Assembly (NCBI RefSeq): GCF_014648395.1
Contig: NZ_BMRA01000017.1
Location: forward strand, 31,532 to 95,531
Direction: 5' to 3'
DNA from: Micromonospora fulviviridis
Lineage (GTDB): Bacteria; Actinomycetota; Actinomycetes; Mycobacteriales; Micromonosporaceae
DNA: 64,000 nucleotides
Position numbers and translations under genes: made by a program. The notes beneath the pieces are model-generated. The model worked only from the letters and a program-made list of their open reading frames with translations. It searched no databases and was not told the DNA's origin. The stretch's first letter is position 1, and every line of letters starts with the position of its first letter. Positions 1 to 8,014 of this stretch are shown here, one piece after another.

Positions 1-446
1 TGGCCGAGGTCGAAGATCTCGTACTCGGGGACGACGCCCCGCTCCTGCATCCGGGTGTGCAGGTCGACGATGAACTCCCAGCGGTTGAGGAACACGTCGT
101 CGCCGAAGTTGACCGTGCCCATGGTGCAGGAGGCCATGTCCGGGCCGGCGTCGAGCACGGCCAGCCGGGCGGACTCCGGGTCGGTCACCGCGCCGCCGGA
201 GGAGAGCTGCACGATCAGGTCGGTGCTCTGCCGCAGCGCCGCCACGGTCTCCCGCAGCCGGCCCTGGTCGAGGGTCGGCTTCGCCTCGTCGTCGCGGATG
301 TGGACGTGGATCACGGCGGCGCCGAGCGCCTCGCACTCCTTGGCGGTCAGCAGCAGCTCGTCCAGGGTCACCGGCAGTGCCGGCACCTCCGCCTTGGCCG
401 ACTCCGCGCCGGTGGGGGCAACCGTGATCAACGTCCCTGTGGTCAT
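1..446 (-). CDS. BKACE-family (DUF849) enzyme, 3-keto-5-aminohexanoate cleavage type, 3' end missing
   Basis: About 148 N-terminal codons are present and the gene runs off the left edge. It starts at ATG 446. The translation begins MTTGTLITVAPTGAE and contains the family's metal-binding HVHIRD segment and QLSSGGA, followed by SCTMGTVNFGDDVFLN. Members of this family condense a beta-keto acid with acetyl-CoA in a Zn-dependent TIM barrel. The substrate differs between subfamilies and cannot be read from this fragment. The next gene (ygfZ) is on the same strand 118 bp upstream, so they may be separately transcribed. Family assignment is firm; the exact reaction is not. Confidence 0.85.
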   Translation of the reverse strand, partial: MTTGTLITVAPTGAESAKAEVPALPVTLDELLLTAKECEALGAAVIHVHIRDDEAKPTLDQGRLRETVAALRQSTDLIVQLSSGGAVTDPESARLAVLDAGPDMASCTMGTVNFGDDVFLNRWEFIVDLHTRMQERGVVPEYEIFDLG

Positions 447-564
447 GCCCGGATCCTAGACCGCCGACTGCCCTCCGGTCGACAGCCGGATCGCAGCAGG
501 ATCAGCCGCACCCGCCGCCGGACGCGGGAAAGTTTCCGCTTCAGGCCCGCCGGGACAACAGCCC

Positions 565-1677
565 TTACGCCGGATCGATGGCGGCGGCCGTCTCCCCCAC
601 CATCAGGCGGGCGTCGTCGGCGACGTTCCGCTTGACCACGGCCAGGGCGATCTGACCCAGCTCGAAGTGGTGCACCGCGGTGCCGACGAAGCCGACCGTC
701 CGGCCGTCGAGGGTCACCGGCGTGCCCGCGGCCGGGGGCTGGTCGGTGGTCACCCCGTCCAGGTGCAACAGGGCGAGCCGGCGCGGCGGCTTGCCCAGGT
801 TGTGCACCCGGGCCACCGTCTCCTGCCCGCGGTAGCAGCCCTTGTCCAGGTGTACGGCCGAGCCGATCAGGCCCACCTCGGCGGGGATGGTCCGGTGGTC
901 GGTGTCCACCCCGGCCCGGGCCTGCCGGGCGGCCACCCGCACCGCCTCGTACGCCCACAGCCCGGCCACCGGCACGCCGGCGCCGCGCAGTTCGTCGACC
1001 ACCCCGGCCATGGCCGGGCGAGGCACCAGCAGGTCGACGCCGAGCGCCACCCGCCGGGCCCAGCCGCCGACGGCCAGCGGCTTCACGTCGTACACCACGG
1101 AGGGCCGGGACGGCAGCTCGCCGGAGCGGAACTTCGGACCCGGCACCGCGACCACGTCCGGCGCGGCCAGTCCGCTGACCCCGAGGGTGTCGAGCGCGTC
1201 GGCGGCCTCGGGCCCGACCAGCGAGAGCAGCGCGTGGTCGGCCGTGGCGTCGCGCGGGTCGACCTTGCTGAAGAACCGCATCCTCTCCAGGTAGGACAGG
1301 AGACCGCCGGTCATCCCGGGCTCGGTGTCCAGCCAGGTGGTCTCGCCGTCCTCGGCGACCATGGCGTGCTGCTCGACGTGCCCGTGCGGGGAGAGCACCA
1401 GCAGCTCGGTGCCCTGCCACGGGCGCAGCGCGGCGAGGTGCTGGCTGGTCAGCGTGTGCAGCCAGGTCATCCGCTCCTCGCCCGGCACCGCGATGACGCC
1501 CCGGTGCGAGCGGTCGACCAGGCCGACGCCGGTGGCCAGGGTGCGCTGCTCGCGCATCGGGTCGCCGTAGTGGGCGGCCACCGGCCCGACCCCGGCCGCC
1601 CGGTGGACCGGCTCGGGCTGGTCCCGGGTCTCCTCGTCGATAGCCTCGGCGGCCACCGCTCCCGCGATGTCGATCAT
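565..1677 (-). CDS. ygfZ: YgfZ/GcvT-domain folate-binding protein
   Basis: A 370-residue protein with the YgfZ signature KGCYRGQE at residues 279-286 (Cys281), preceded by a GcvT-like folate-binding fold and followed by a short C-terminal barrel. YgfZ proteins support assembly or repair of certain Fe-S enzymes, probably using tetrahydrofolate, in the cytoplasm. The ATG at 1677 overlaps the stop of the upstream Fur-family gene as ATGA, which fixes this start over an upstream in-frame Met. Translational coupling to a metal- or redox-responsive repressor fits a role in Fe-S homeostasis; that link is inference. Confidence 0.92.
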   Translation of the reverse strand: MIDIAGAVAAEAIDEETRDQPEPVHRAAGVGPVAAHYGDPMREQRTLATGVGLVDRSHRGVIAVPGEERMTWLHTLTSQHLAALRPWQGTELLVLSPHGHVEQHAMVAEDGETTWLDTEPGMTGGLLSYLERMRFFSKVDPRDATADHALLSLVGPEAADALDTLGVSGLAAPDVVAVPGPKFRSGELPSRPSVVYDVKPLAVGGWARRVALGVDLLVPRPAMAGVVDELRGAGVPVAGLWAYEAVRVAARQARAGVDTDHRTIPAEVGLIGSAVHLDKGCYRGQETVARVHNLGKPPRRLALLHLDGVTTDQPPAAGTPVTLDGRTVGFVGTAVHHFELGQIALAVVKRNVADDARLMVGETAAAIDPA

Positions 1678-2102
1678 TGGCGCTCCCCGTCCTCGCACTG
1701 GCCGCAGACGCCGAAGAGCGCCACGTGCCCGATGTCGACCTGGAATCCCCGCTGCGCGGCCAACTGCTCGGCGAGCGGCCGGAGCAGCTCGGGGTCGATC
1801 TCGTCGATCGCGCCGCACTCCCGGCAGACCAGGTGTACGTGCTGGTGCTCACCCGCCGCGTGGTAGGTCGGCGAGCCGTGCGACAGGTGGGTGTGGGTCA
1901 CCAGGCCCAGCCGTTCCAGCAGCTCCAGCGTGCGGTAGATGGTGGTGATGTTGACCCCGGCGGCCACCTCGCGCACCGCCGTGTGCACCTGCTCCGGCGT
2001 GGCGTGCCCCAGGTCCAGGACAGCCTGGAGGACCAGCTGCCGCTGCGCCGTCAGCCGCAGCCCACGGGAGCGGAGCAGTTCCGCCAGGGAGGATTCGGAC
2101 AC
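1674..2102 (-). CDS. Fur-family metalloregulator
   Basis: A 142-residue Fur superfamily repressor. The N-terminal winged helix includes ITTIYRTLELLE at about residues 52-63. The dimerisation domain carries the metal-binding HQHVHLVC region (His86, His88, His90) and two structural zinc pairs, Cys93/Cys96 and Cys133/Cys136. Length is normal. Sequence alone does not separate Fur, Zur and PerR; the paired CxxC sites are common to actinobacterial Fur and Zur. It is the first gene of a two-gene operon with ygfZ and lies 67 bp from the divergent aminotransferase-IV gene. No clear Fur-box palindrome was identified in that gap. Confidence 0.92.
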   Translation of the reverse strand: MSESSLAELLRSRGLRLTAQRQLVLQAVLDLGHATPEQVHTAVREVAAGVNITTIYRTLELLERLGLVTHTHLSHGSPTYHAAGEHQHVHLVCRECGAIDEIDPELLRPLAEQLAAQRGFQVDIGHVALFGVCGQCEDGERQ

Positions 2103-2169
2103 CGTCCGATCATAGTTCGGCCGCCGCGCCGGTCCGCCCGCCGCCGGGGTACGCCACTACGCTGCGCTC

Positions 2170-3018
2170 GTGGTGGCGACGCGGGTGGCCGTGCCGGGCC
2201 GGGGTGTCGTACCGGCCGGCGAGGCGGTGCTGCGCGGCGACGACCGGGGCGTGCTGCACGGCGACGGCCTCTTCGAGACTCTGCACCTGCGCGGCGGGCA
2301 GCCGTGGCTGCTCGACGCCCACCTGGCTCGGCTGCGGGCCGGCGCGGCCGTGATCGGGCTGGCCCTGCCCCCCACCGACGTGCTGGTCGAGCTGCTCGAC
2401 ACGGTCCGCGCGGGCTGGCCGCCGGAGGTCGAGGGCGCGCTGCGGCTGGTCTGCACCCGGGGGCCGGAGGGCGGCGGGCCGGCCACGATCTACGCCACGC
2501 TGGGCGAGGTACCGGCGGCCGCGCGGCGGGCCCGGCGGGACGGGGTGACGGTCGCCACCCTGCCGCTCGGGGTGGCCGCCCGGTCCCGCCCCGAGCTGGG
2601 CTGGCTGCCGGCCGGTGTGAAGTCCACCTCGTACGCGGTCAGCACCGCCGCCCGCCGCTGGGCGGAGCGGGCCGGCGTGGACGACGTGCTGTGGGTCTCC
2701 ACCGACGGCTACGTGCTGGAGGCGCCGACCGCGAACGTGGTCTGGCTGACCGGCACGGCGCTGTGCACGGTGCCGGCGGCGCAGACCGGCATCCTCCCCG
2801 GCGTCACCGCCACCTGGCTCCTCGACCACGCCCACGAGCTGGGCCTCCAGCCCGAGGAACGCCTACCGACCCCGACCGACCTCCACAAGGCCGACGCCAT
2901 CTGGCTCACGTCGTCCCTCCGCGGCCTGGCAGAGATCCGATCCCTCGACAAATCTCCCCGCCCCCACTCCCCGGTGACCGCACCCCTCCTCACCCTCCTG
3001 GGCTTCGAGGCGCGTTGA
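2170..3018 (+). CDS. PLP-dependent fold-type IV enzyme (aminodeoxychorismate lyase/branched-chain aminotransferase family)
   Basis: A 282-residue class IV aminotransferase-family protein starting at GTG. It shows RGVLHGDGLFETL at residues 26-38, typical of this fold, and Lys151 in GVKSTSYAVS as the probable PLP lysine. EAPTANVVW and a GILPGVT phosphate-binding segment follow. The size and the FET motif resemble PabC, which releases pyruvate to give 4-aminobenzoate for folate synthesis. No pabA/pabB lies nearby, so a D-amino-acid or other class IV aminotransferase remains possible. It is divergent from the Fur gene, and its stop codon lies in the left arm of a long hairpin. Confidence 0.82.
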   Translation: MVATRVAVPGRGVVPAGEAVLRGDDRGVLHGDGLFETLHLRGGQPWLLDAHLARLRAGAAVIGLALPPTDVLVELLDTVRAGWPPEVEGALRLVCTRGPEGGGPATIYATLGEVPAAARRARRDGVTVATLPLGVAARSRPELGWLPAGVKSTSYAVSTAARRWAERAGVDDVLWVSTDGYVLEAPTANVVWLTGTALCTVPAAQTGILPGVTATWLLDHAHELGLQPEERLPTPTDLHKADAIWLTSSLRGLAEIRSLDKSPRPHSPVTAPLLTLLGFEAR

Positions 3019-3071
3019 TCAAGAAGTTTGCGTCTGCCGGGGCCGGATTCCTGACGCAAACTTCTTGATCA
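3016..3071. terminator. Perfect 19-bp inverted repeat, probable bidirectional terminator
   Basis: TGATCAAGAAGTTTGCGTC (3016-3034) is followed after 18 nt by its exact reverse complement (3053-3071). It sits between two convergent genes and includes the TGA of the left one. The arms are far more A/T-rich than the surroundings and begin with GATC. There is no U-tract. The position suggests transcription termination; similar elements occur at 21744 and 49207. Confidence 0.75.
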
Positions 3072-3088
3072 GCGGGGTGAAGGGGGGG

Positions 3089-3679
3089 TCAGCCGGCCAC
3101 GCGCGTCAGGCGGGCGGACAGGTGGGGGCTCAGGGGGTGGCCTACGGCGGCCATTTCCTGGGCGTAGAGGAGGGCGCCCTCGACGATGCCGAAGAGGCGG
3201 GCGCCGGCCGTGACCTCCTTGGCCGTGGCCGTGCGGACGACCGCGTCGGTGACGAACTCGATCTGGGTGCCCTTGCGCTTGCCGATGTGCAGCTCCATCA
3301 CGCCGGTGGGCGTGGTCATCAGCGCTTCCAGCTCGTCGGTGACCCGGTCGCCGTCCAGCACCGGACGCCACCAGCCCACCTCACGGCCGGCCGGGCGGAC
3401 CGGGCGGCTCTGCTCGTCCAGGATCCAGGCGCGGGACTCGTAGAACAGGAACGGCCGGCCGTCGTGGCTGATCCGGATCTCCTGCGCGAAGTCGAAGTCC
3501 TCGATGGTGGGGAACCCGCCGCGACCCCGCCCGCGCCACACCCCGATGTACGGAAGCAGGCCGTCCAGGCTCCGGTGCAGCTTCGGGCCGACGCGCAGGT
3601 CGTGGCTCTCCTCGTACGGGTACGGGTCGACCGGCGGCGCGTTCAGCCACGGCGGCTGGAGCGGGTTCTCGCTCACCAT
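3089..3679 (-). CDS. Nitrobindin-like heme-binding beta-barrel protein (FABP-like, DUF1794)
   Basis: A 196-residue protein with the nitrobindin hallmark GVWRGRGRG at about residues 46-54 near the start of the barrel. A C-terminal PHLSARLTRV segment supplies the likely proximal heme histidine. Nitrobindins bind ferric heme and NO and can isomerise peroxynitrite. The ATG at 3679 overlaps the end of a small upstream membrane-protein frame by 7 nt, suggesting co-translation. It converges on the PLP enzyme across the 3016-3071 hairpin. The family call is solid; the physiological ligand is not shown. Confidence 0.88.
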   Translation of the reverse strand: MVSENPLQPPWLNAPPVDPYPYEESHDLRVGPKLHRSLDGLLPYIGVWRGRGRGGFPTIEDFDFAQEIRISHDGRPFLFYESRAWILDEQSRPVRPAGREVGWWRPVLDGDRVTDELEALMTTPTGVMELHIGKRKGTQIEFVTDAVVRTATAKEVTAGARLFGIVEGALLYAQEMAAVGHPLSPHLSARLTRVAG

Positions 3680-3777
3680 TTTCCTCTCGAGATGCGAACA
3701 GCGAGGTAGACGAGGCCACCGGCGAGCGCGCCCAGGCCGGCGACCAGCAGGCTGACGAACCCGATCTCGGTAACCAT
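3673..3777 (-). CDS. 34-residue single-span membrane protein
   Basis: A short frame begins at ATG 3777 and ends TGG-TGA over the start of the nitrobindin gene (7-nt overlap). The translation starts MVTEIGFVSLLVAGLG, has one hydrophobic helix of about 22 residues, and ends in a basic RISRGKW tail, so it would be a one-pass membrane peptide. The tight overlap with a real gene and the clean hydrophobic pattern support it. I do not recognise a family. It could be a conserved small protein or a translational-coupling leader. Confidence 0.5.
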   Translation of the reverse strand: MVTEIGFVSLLVAGLGALAGGLVYLAVRISRGKW

Positions 3778-3801
3778 CCCGGCCATCCTATGCTGGGCGT
3801 C

Positions 3802-4164
3802 ATGGCCCGCACTCTCGTCGTCAAGGCCACCGCCGGCGCGGACGCCCCGGAGCGCTGCGCGCAGGCCTTCACCGTCGCCGCCACCGCGGCCGCCGCCGGG
3901 GTCGACGTGTCGCTCTGGCTCACCGGCGAATCGACCTGGTTCGCGCTGCCCGGGCGGGCGCAGGACTTCGAACTCCCGCACTCCGCGCCGCTGGCCGAGC
4001 TGCTGCACGTCGTCCTGACCACCGGCAAGGTGACCGCCTGTACCCAGTGCGCGGCCCGCCGGGACATCGGCCAGGACGACGTCATTCCCGGCGTACGGAT
4101 CGCCGGGGCCGCGGTCTTCGTCGAGGAGGCGATGACCGAGGGCGCCCAGGCCCTGGTCTACTGA
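3802..4164 (+). CDS. DsrE-family protein
   Basis: A 120-residue protein starting MARTLVVKATAGAD at ATG 3802. An in-frame ATG 12 nt earlier is possible but adds no homologous residues. The compact alpha/beta sulfur-relay fold is suggested by the N-terminal strand, the ERCAQAFTVA helix and the internal VDVSLWLTGE strand. Cys79 and Cys82 in the CTQCAAR segment are candidates for persulfide carriage. DsrE-like proteins transfer sulfur or act as small peroxiredoxin-like partners; a specific role cannot be assigned. The gene is divergent from the nitrobindin pair. Confidence 0.8.
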   Translation: MARTLVVKATAGADAPERCAQAFTVAATAAAAGVDVSLWLTGESTWFALPGRAQDFELPHSAPLAELLHVVLTTGKVTACTQCAARRDIGQDDVIPGVRIAGAAVFVEEAMTEGAQALVY

Positions 4165-4249
4165 CCCATCGGACCGCGCGGCGAATGTCCGTTCCGCGTG
4201 GACTGCCGATCCTGGCCCGACATGTCCGGTCGCTGCCTACGATTCGATT

Positions 4250-4630
4250 GTGGGTGAGGCGATCGAGCGGTTCTTCGGGTCCCTGCCGGCGCGGGCCCCG
4301 GCGGTACTGCGCGGCCCGACCCGTGGCCGCCTCCAGATCGACCTGACCACCGGCAACCGCACCGAGCATTGGTACCTGGAGCTGGCGCCCGCGGCGGTCC
4401 GGGTGACCCGGGAGCAACTGCCCGCGGACGCCATCTTCACGGTCAGCGCCGAGCTGTTCGAGGATCTGGCTACCGGCCGGCAGGCCGGCATGGCGGCGGT
4501 GCTGCGCAACGAGGCCACGTTCAGCGGCAACGTGGTGCTGTTTCTGGTGTTCCGGCGGTTCTTCCCCGACCCGCCCGGCGTCCGGGACCCCCGGGAGACC
4601 GCCCGGGAACACGTCCGGCGGTCGGGATGA
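4250..4630 (+). CDS. SCP2 sterol-carrier-domain protein
   Basis: A 126-residue protein starting at GTG 4250. It matches a stand-alone SCP2 domain: GRLQIDLTTGNRTEHWYLEL forms the first strands, VTREQLPADAIFTVSAELFEDL is the typical acidic middle, and GNVVLFLVFRRFF is the hydrophobic C-terminal helix. SCP2 domains form a lipid or fatty-acyl binding pocket. Its stop overlaps the ATG of the glycogen-debranching-type gene as ATGA, so both are probably made from one message. The pairing of a lipid-carrier domain with a carbohydrate enzyme is not explained by either family. Confidence 0.82.
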   Translation: MGEAIERFFGSLPARAPAVLRGPTRGRLQIDLTTGNRTEHWYLELAPAAVRVTREQLPADAIFTVSAELFEDLATGRQAGMAAVLRNEATFSGNVVLFLVFRRFFPDPPGVRDPRETAREHVRRSG

Positions 4631-6681
4631 AGGAACGCGTCAGCATCCTGGACGGCAACACCTTCCTGGTCAGCGACCGGCGCGGTGACATCGAGCCGTC
4701 GTTCGACTTCCCCACCGGGCTCTTCTCCTTCGACACCCGGTTCATCTCCACCTGGCTGCTCACCCTCAACGGGGAGCGGCTGCACCCGCTCTCGATCGAC
4801 GACTCGATGTCGTACCGAACCCGGTTCTTCCTGGTCCCCGGCGAGCCGACGCACTACCTGGACGCCAAGGTCTCCGTGATCCGCAGCCGGTCGATCGGCG
4901 GCAGCTTCGACGAGGAGCTGACCCTGCTCAACCACTCCGGCCAGGAGGTGGAGTTCACCCTCCGGCTGGATATCGGCTCCGACTTCGCCGACCTGTTCGA
5001 GATCAAGCACCAGCGGCAGAAGAAGGGGCGCACCACGCCCACGGTCAGCGGCGACCGGCTGCGGCTCACCTACCGCCGGGAGGGGTTCCACCGTGAGGCG
5101 GTGGTGACCAGCACCGCGCCCGCCGACTTCGACCGGGAGGGGCTGACCTTCCAGCTGCGGGTCGGCCCGCACGGCGAGTGGACCACCCAGCTGCACGTGG
5201 AAACGATGATCTTCGGGGCGCGGGGGGAGGACATCCGCGCCACCCTGCCGCTCGGCGGGCACCGCTCGGTCGCGGCCATCCACGCCGAGCAGAACGAGGT
5301 GATCGAGCGGGCCCCGAAGCTGGGCTGCGACTGCCAGCCGCTGGCCGGGGCGTACCGGCGCAGCCTGAACGACCTGGCCGCCCTCCGGTACGAGTCGATC
5401 GCGCTGGGCGTACGCCTGCTCGCCGCCGGCCTGCCCTGGTTCATGACCCTGTTCGGGCGGGACAGCATCTTCACCTCGCTCCAGGTGCTGCCGTTCCTGC
5501 CCGAGCTGGTCCCGCCGACCATCCTCATGCTGGCCGGCCTCCAGGGCAGCCGGCTGGACGACTTCCGGGACGAGGAGCCCGGCAAGATCCTGCACGAACT
5601 GCGCTACGGCGAGACCTCCGGCTTCCAGGAGCAGCCGCACTCCCCGTACTACGGCTCGGCCGACACCACCGCGCTCTTCGTGATCCTGCTCGACGAGTAC
5701 GAGCGGTGGACCGGGGACGCGAAGCTGGTCCGGCAGCTTGAGCAGGAGGCCCGGGGGGCGCTGGAGTGGCTCGACTCCTACGGCGACCTGCTCGGCACCG
5801 GCTACGTCTGGTACATGACCCGCAACCCGGAGACCGGCCTGCAGAACCAGTGCTGGAAGGACTCCTGGGACTCGATCTCCTACTCCGACGGCCGGCTGCC
5901 GCCGTTCCCCCGGGCCACCTGCGAACTCCAGGGCTACGCGTACGACGCCAAGCTGCGCGGCGCCCGGCTGGCCCGCGAGCACTGGAACGACCCGGCGTAC
6001 GCCGACCGGCTGGAGCGCGAGGCGGCGGCGCTGAAGGAACGGTTCAACCGGGACTTCTGGATCCCGGAGCGGGAGTACTTCGCGCTCGCCCTGGACCCGG
6101 ACGGGCGGCACGTGGACGCGCTCTCCTCCAACATCGGGCACCTGCTCTGGAGCGGCATCGTCGACGAGTCCCGGGCGGCGGCAGTCGCCGAGCAGCTGCT
6201 CGGGCCTCGGCTCTTCTCCGGCTGGGGGGTGCGGACCCTCGCCGACGACCAGGGCCGGTACAACCCGATCGGTTACCACGTCGGCACGGTCTGGCCGTTC
6301 GACAACTCGATCATCGCGTGGGGCCTGTGGAAGTACGGCTTCCGGGAGGAGGCCGGGCAGATCTGCGACGCGATGCTGAGCGCGTCCCGCTACTTCGACG
6401 GGCGGCTACCGGAGGCGTTCGCCGGCTACGAGCGGGGTCTCACCGACTATCCGGTGGAGTACCCCACCGCGTGCAGCCCGCAGGCGTGGTCGGCGGGCAC
6501 CCCGCTGCTGCTGCTGCGGGTGATGCTCGGCCTGGAGCCGCAGGGCGAGCACCTGATCATCGATCCCGCCGTCCCGAACGGGATGGGCCGGGTCGAGCTG
6601 CTGGACATCCCCGGCCGGTGGGGCCGGGTGGACGCCCTGGGCCGCAGCCGCACGCCGCACGACCACCGCCGCGAGCACTGA
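4627..6681 (+). CDS. Amylo-alpha-1,6-glucosidase / glycogen-debranching-type enzyme
   Basis: A 684-residue protein starting at the coupled ATG 4627. The first 240 residues form the N-terminal glycogen-debranching domain (FDTRFISTW, YLDAKVSVIRSRSIG). The rest is an (alpha/alpha)6 barrel with LPWFMTLFGRDSIFTSLQ, QNQCWKDSWDSI and a GYHVGTVWPFDNSI segment. Acidic residues in the GRDS, WKDSWDS and WPFDN segments are candidates for catalysis. The family hydrolyses alpha-1,6 branches or related alpha-glucosides in the cytoplasm. No signal peptide is visible. Which glucan is cut cannot be told; trehalose- or mannosylglycerate-type substrates are alternatives in this clan. Confidence 0.9.
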   Translation: MKERVSILDGNTFLVSDRRGDIEPSFDFPTGLFSFDTRFISTWLLTLNGERLHPLSIDDSMSYRTRFFLVPGEPTHYLDAKVSVIRSRSIGGSFDEELTLLNHSGQEVEFTLRLDIGSDFADLFEIKHQRQKKGRTTPTVSGDRLRLTYRREGFHREAVVTSTAPADFDREGLTFQLRVGPHGEWTTQLHVETMIFGARGEDIRATLPLGGHRSVAAIHAEQNEVIERAPKLGCDCQPLAGAYRRSLNDLAALRYESIALGVRLLAAGLPWFMTLFGRDSIFTSLQVLPFLPELVPPTILMLAGLQGSRLDDFRDEEPGKILHELRYGETSGFQEQPHSPYYGSADTTALFVILLDEYERWTGDAKLVRQLEQEARGALEWLDSYGDLLGTGYVWYMTRNPETGLQNQCWKDSWDSISYSDGRLPPFPRATCELQGYAYDAKLRGARLAREHWNDPAYADRLEREAAALKERFNRDFWIPEREYFALALDPDGRHVDALSSNIGHLLWSGIVDESRAAAVAEQLLGPRLFSGWGVRTLADDQGRYNPIGYHVGTVWPFDNSIIAWGLWKYGFREEAGQICDAMLSASRYFDGRLPEAFAGYERGLTDYPVEYPTACSPQAWSAGTPLLLLRVMLGLEPQGEHLIIDPAVPNGMGRVELLDIPGRWGRVDALGRSRTPHDHRREH

Positions 6682-6690
6682 CCGCGCGGG

Positions 6691-7548
6691 TCAGCAGGTG
6701 GTGGTGACCGCCACCCGGACCCGGTCGTCGACCCGCTCGGCCAGCACCGCGAAGCTGCCCCGCAGGGCGTACTCCTCGGTGGTGTCGCGGAGCACCGGGG
6801 AGCCGCCGGCGGTGTCCCGGAAGGCCGCCGCCAGCGGCGATCCGGTCGGCCCGCCGGCCGTCTCGGCCCGGGCCGTGCGGGCCGTGCCGCCCCCCGGGCA
6901 GGGTGCCACAAGAACCCGGACCGGGCCGGCCGCACCGCCCCAGTGGCGCGCGGCCCGTTGCGCCTCCGCGGTCTCGGCGACCGCGTCGGCCGCCGGGGCC
7001 CGGTAGCCCGCACCGACCGGCCGGCAGCCGGTGGCCACGGTGAGCAGCACCCGGCCGGGCCCGCCGGGCCGGCCCTCGACCGCCACGAACTCCCCGGCGT
7101 CGGCGCGCAGCAAGGGCTCGCCGTCGTACGTGGAGACGCCCGCCCGCCAGTGCGGCGGCAGCCGGTCGGCCACCCGCTGGAGCATCTGGCGTACGTCGTC
7201 ACCGGCCAGCACGACCTCCACGCCGCGCTCCAATTCGGCGCCGTCGTCCAGCGGGGTGACCCGGCAGCCCCGCTCGATCCGGTCCGGCAGGAGCGCGGGC
7301 ACCCCGTCCCGCCCCACCGCGGCGGTCAACCGGCCGAGCGCCCGGTCCACCACGGGGCCGGCCTGGTCCAGCGAGCGCTGCTCCTTCACGGTCGGCGGGT
7401 CGTGCCGCACCGACCACCAGGTCAGCCCGGCGAGCAGCACCGCCCACGCCACCGTGGCGGCCACCAGCCAGCGCAGCCATCGCCGGCCGGGGGCCGGCTG
7501 GTCGGGACGGGTCGGCGGGGCGTATCCCGCCTGGACGGCACCACTCAC
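6691..7548 (-). CDS. Hypothetical membrane-anchored extracytoplasmic protein
   Basis: A 285-residue protein with a Pro-rich cytoplasmic start and one transmembrane segment (about residues 26-44, WLRWLVAATVAWAVLLAGLTW). The remaining roughly 235 residues would be outside the membrane. Cysteines at GCRV, GCRPVG, APCPGG and the final TTTC could form two disulfides. It is convergent with the glucosidase gene (9-bp gap) and downstream of the sulfurtransferase operon, from which a strong hairpin separates it. I do not recognise a family. Confidence 0.75.
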   Translation of the reverse strand: MSGAVQAGYAPPTRPDQPAPGRRWLRWLVAATVAWAVLLAGLTWWSVRHDPPTVKEQRSLDQAGPVVDRALGRLTAAVGRDGVPALLPDRIERGCRVTPLDDGAELERGVEVVLAGDDVRQMLQRVADRLPPHWRAGVSTYDGEPLLRADAGEFVAVEGRPGGPGRVLLTVATGCRPVGAGYRAPAADAVAETAEAQRAARHWGGAAGPVRVLVAPCPGGGTARTARAETAGGPTGSPLAAAFRDTAGGSPVLRDTTEEYALRGSFAVLAERVDDRVRVAVTTTC

Positions 7549-7637
7549 CGGGCCATGGTGTCACGCGGCGACGAGCTGCCCGGTCGCGCCCGGCGTCCCG
7601 GCCCGGGAACGCCCGTGACGGGCTTCCGGAACGGGGC

Positions 7638-7671
7638 GTGGCCCGCCGCCCCGGGTGGGGCGGCGGGCCAC
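7638..7671 (-). terminator. GC-rich terminator hairpin after the sulfurtransferase operon
   Basis: GTGGCCCGCCGCCCC (7638-7652) pairs perfectly with 7657-7671 across a 4-nt loop. It starts 14 nt after the DUF1416 stop on the minus strand. There is no U-run, as is usual for this GC-rich group. Confidence 0.75.
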
Positions 7672-7685
7672 GATCAGAGCGTGGG

Positions 7686-8009
7686 TCAGGCGGCGACCGT
7701 GACGGTCACCTCGTTGATCCCGCGGGCGGCGGCGACGGCGGTGTCGCCGTTGCCGTGCCGGGAGAGCGCCCGCAGGGTCCAGTTGCCCGGCGCGGCGAAG
7801 AACCGGAACTGGCCGGCCGGGGAGGTCACCACCTCGGCGGTGAACTCGCCCGTCGAGTCGAGCAGCCGGACGTACGCGCCCGGCACGGCCTCGCCGGACT
7901 CGGCCTTGACCAGGCCGGTGATGACGGTTTCCTTCTCCAGGTCCAGGCTGGCCGGGAGGGGGGCGGCCTGGTCCGGGGCGGCGCAGCCGGCAGCGGTGGG
8001 AGCGGTCAT
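7686..8009 (-). CDS. DUF1416-domain protein, partner of the thiosulfate sulfurtransferase
   Basis: A 107-residue protein of the DUF1416 family, predicted to be a small beta-sandwich: GLVKAESGEAVPGAYVRLLD and FRFFAAPGNWTLRALS resemble carboxypeptidase-regulatory-like folds. It has a Cys near the N terminus (TAAGCAAPDQ). It starts only 5 nt after the sulfurtransferase stop, so the two are co-transcribed. In actinobacteria this pair is typically adjacent, which suggests joint work in sulfur metabolism. The biochemical function is unknown. Confidence 0.9.
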   Translation of the reverse strand: MTAPTAAGCAAPDQAAPLPASLDLEKETVITGLVKAESGEAVPGAYVRLLDSTGEFTAEVVTSPAGQFRFFAAPGNWTLRALSRHGNGDTAVAAARGINEVTVTVAA

Positions 8010-8014
8010 GGTGA

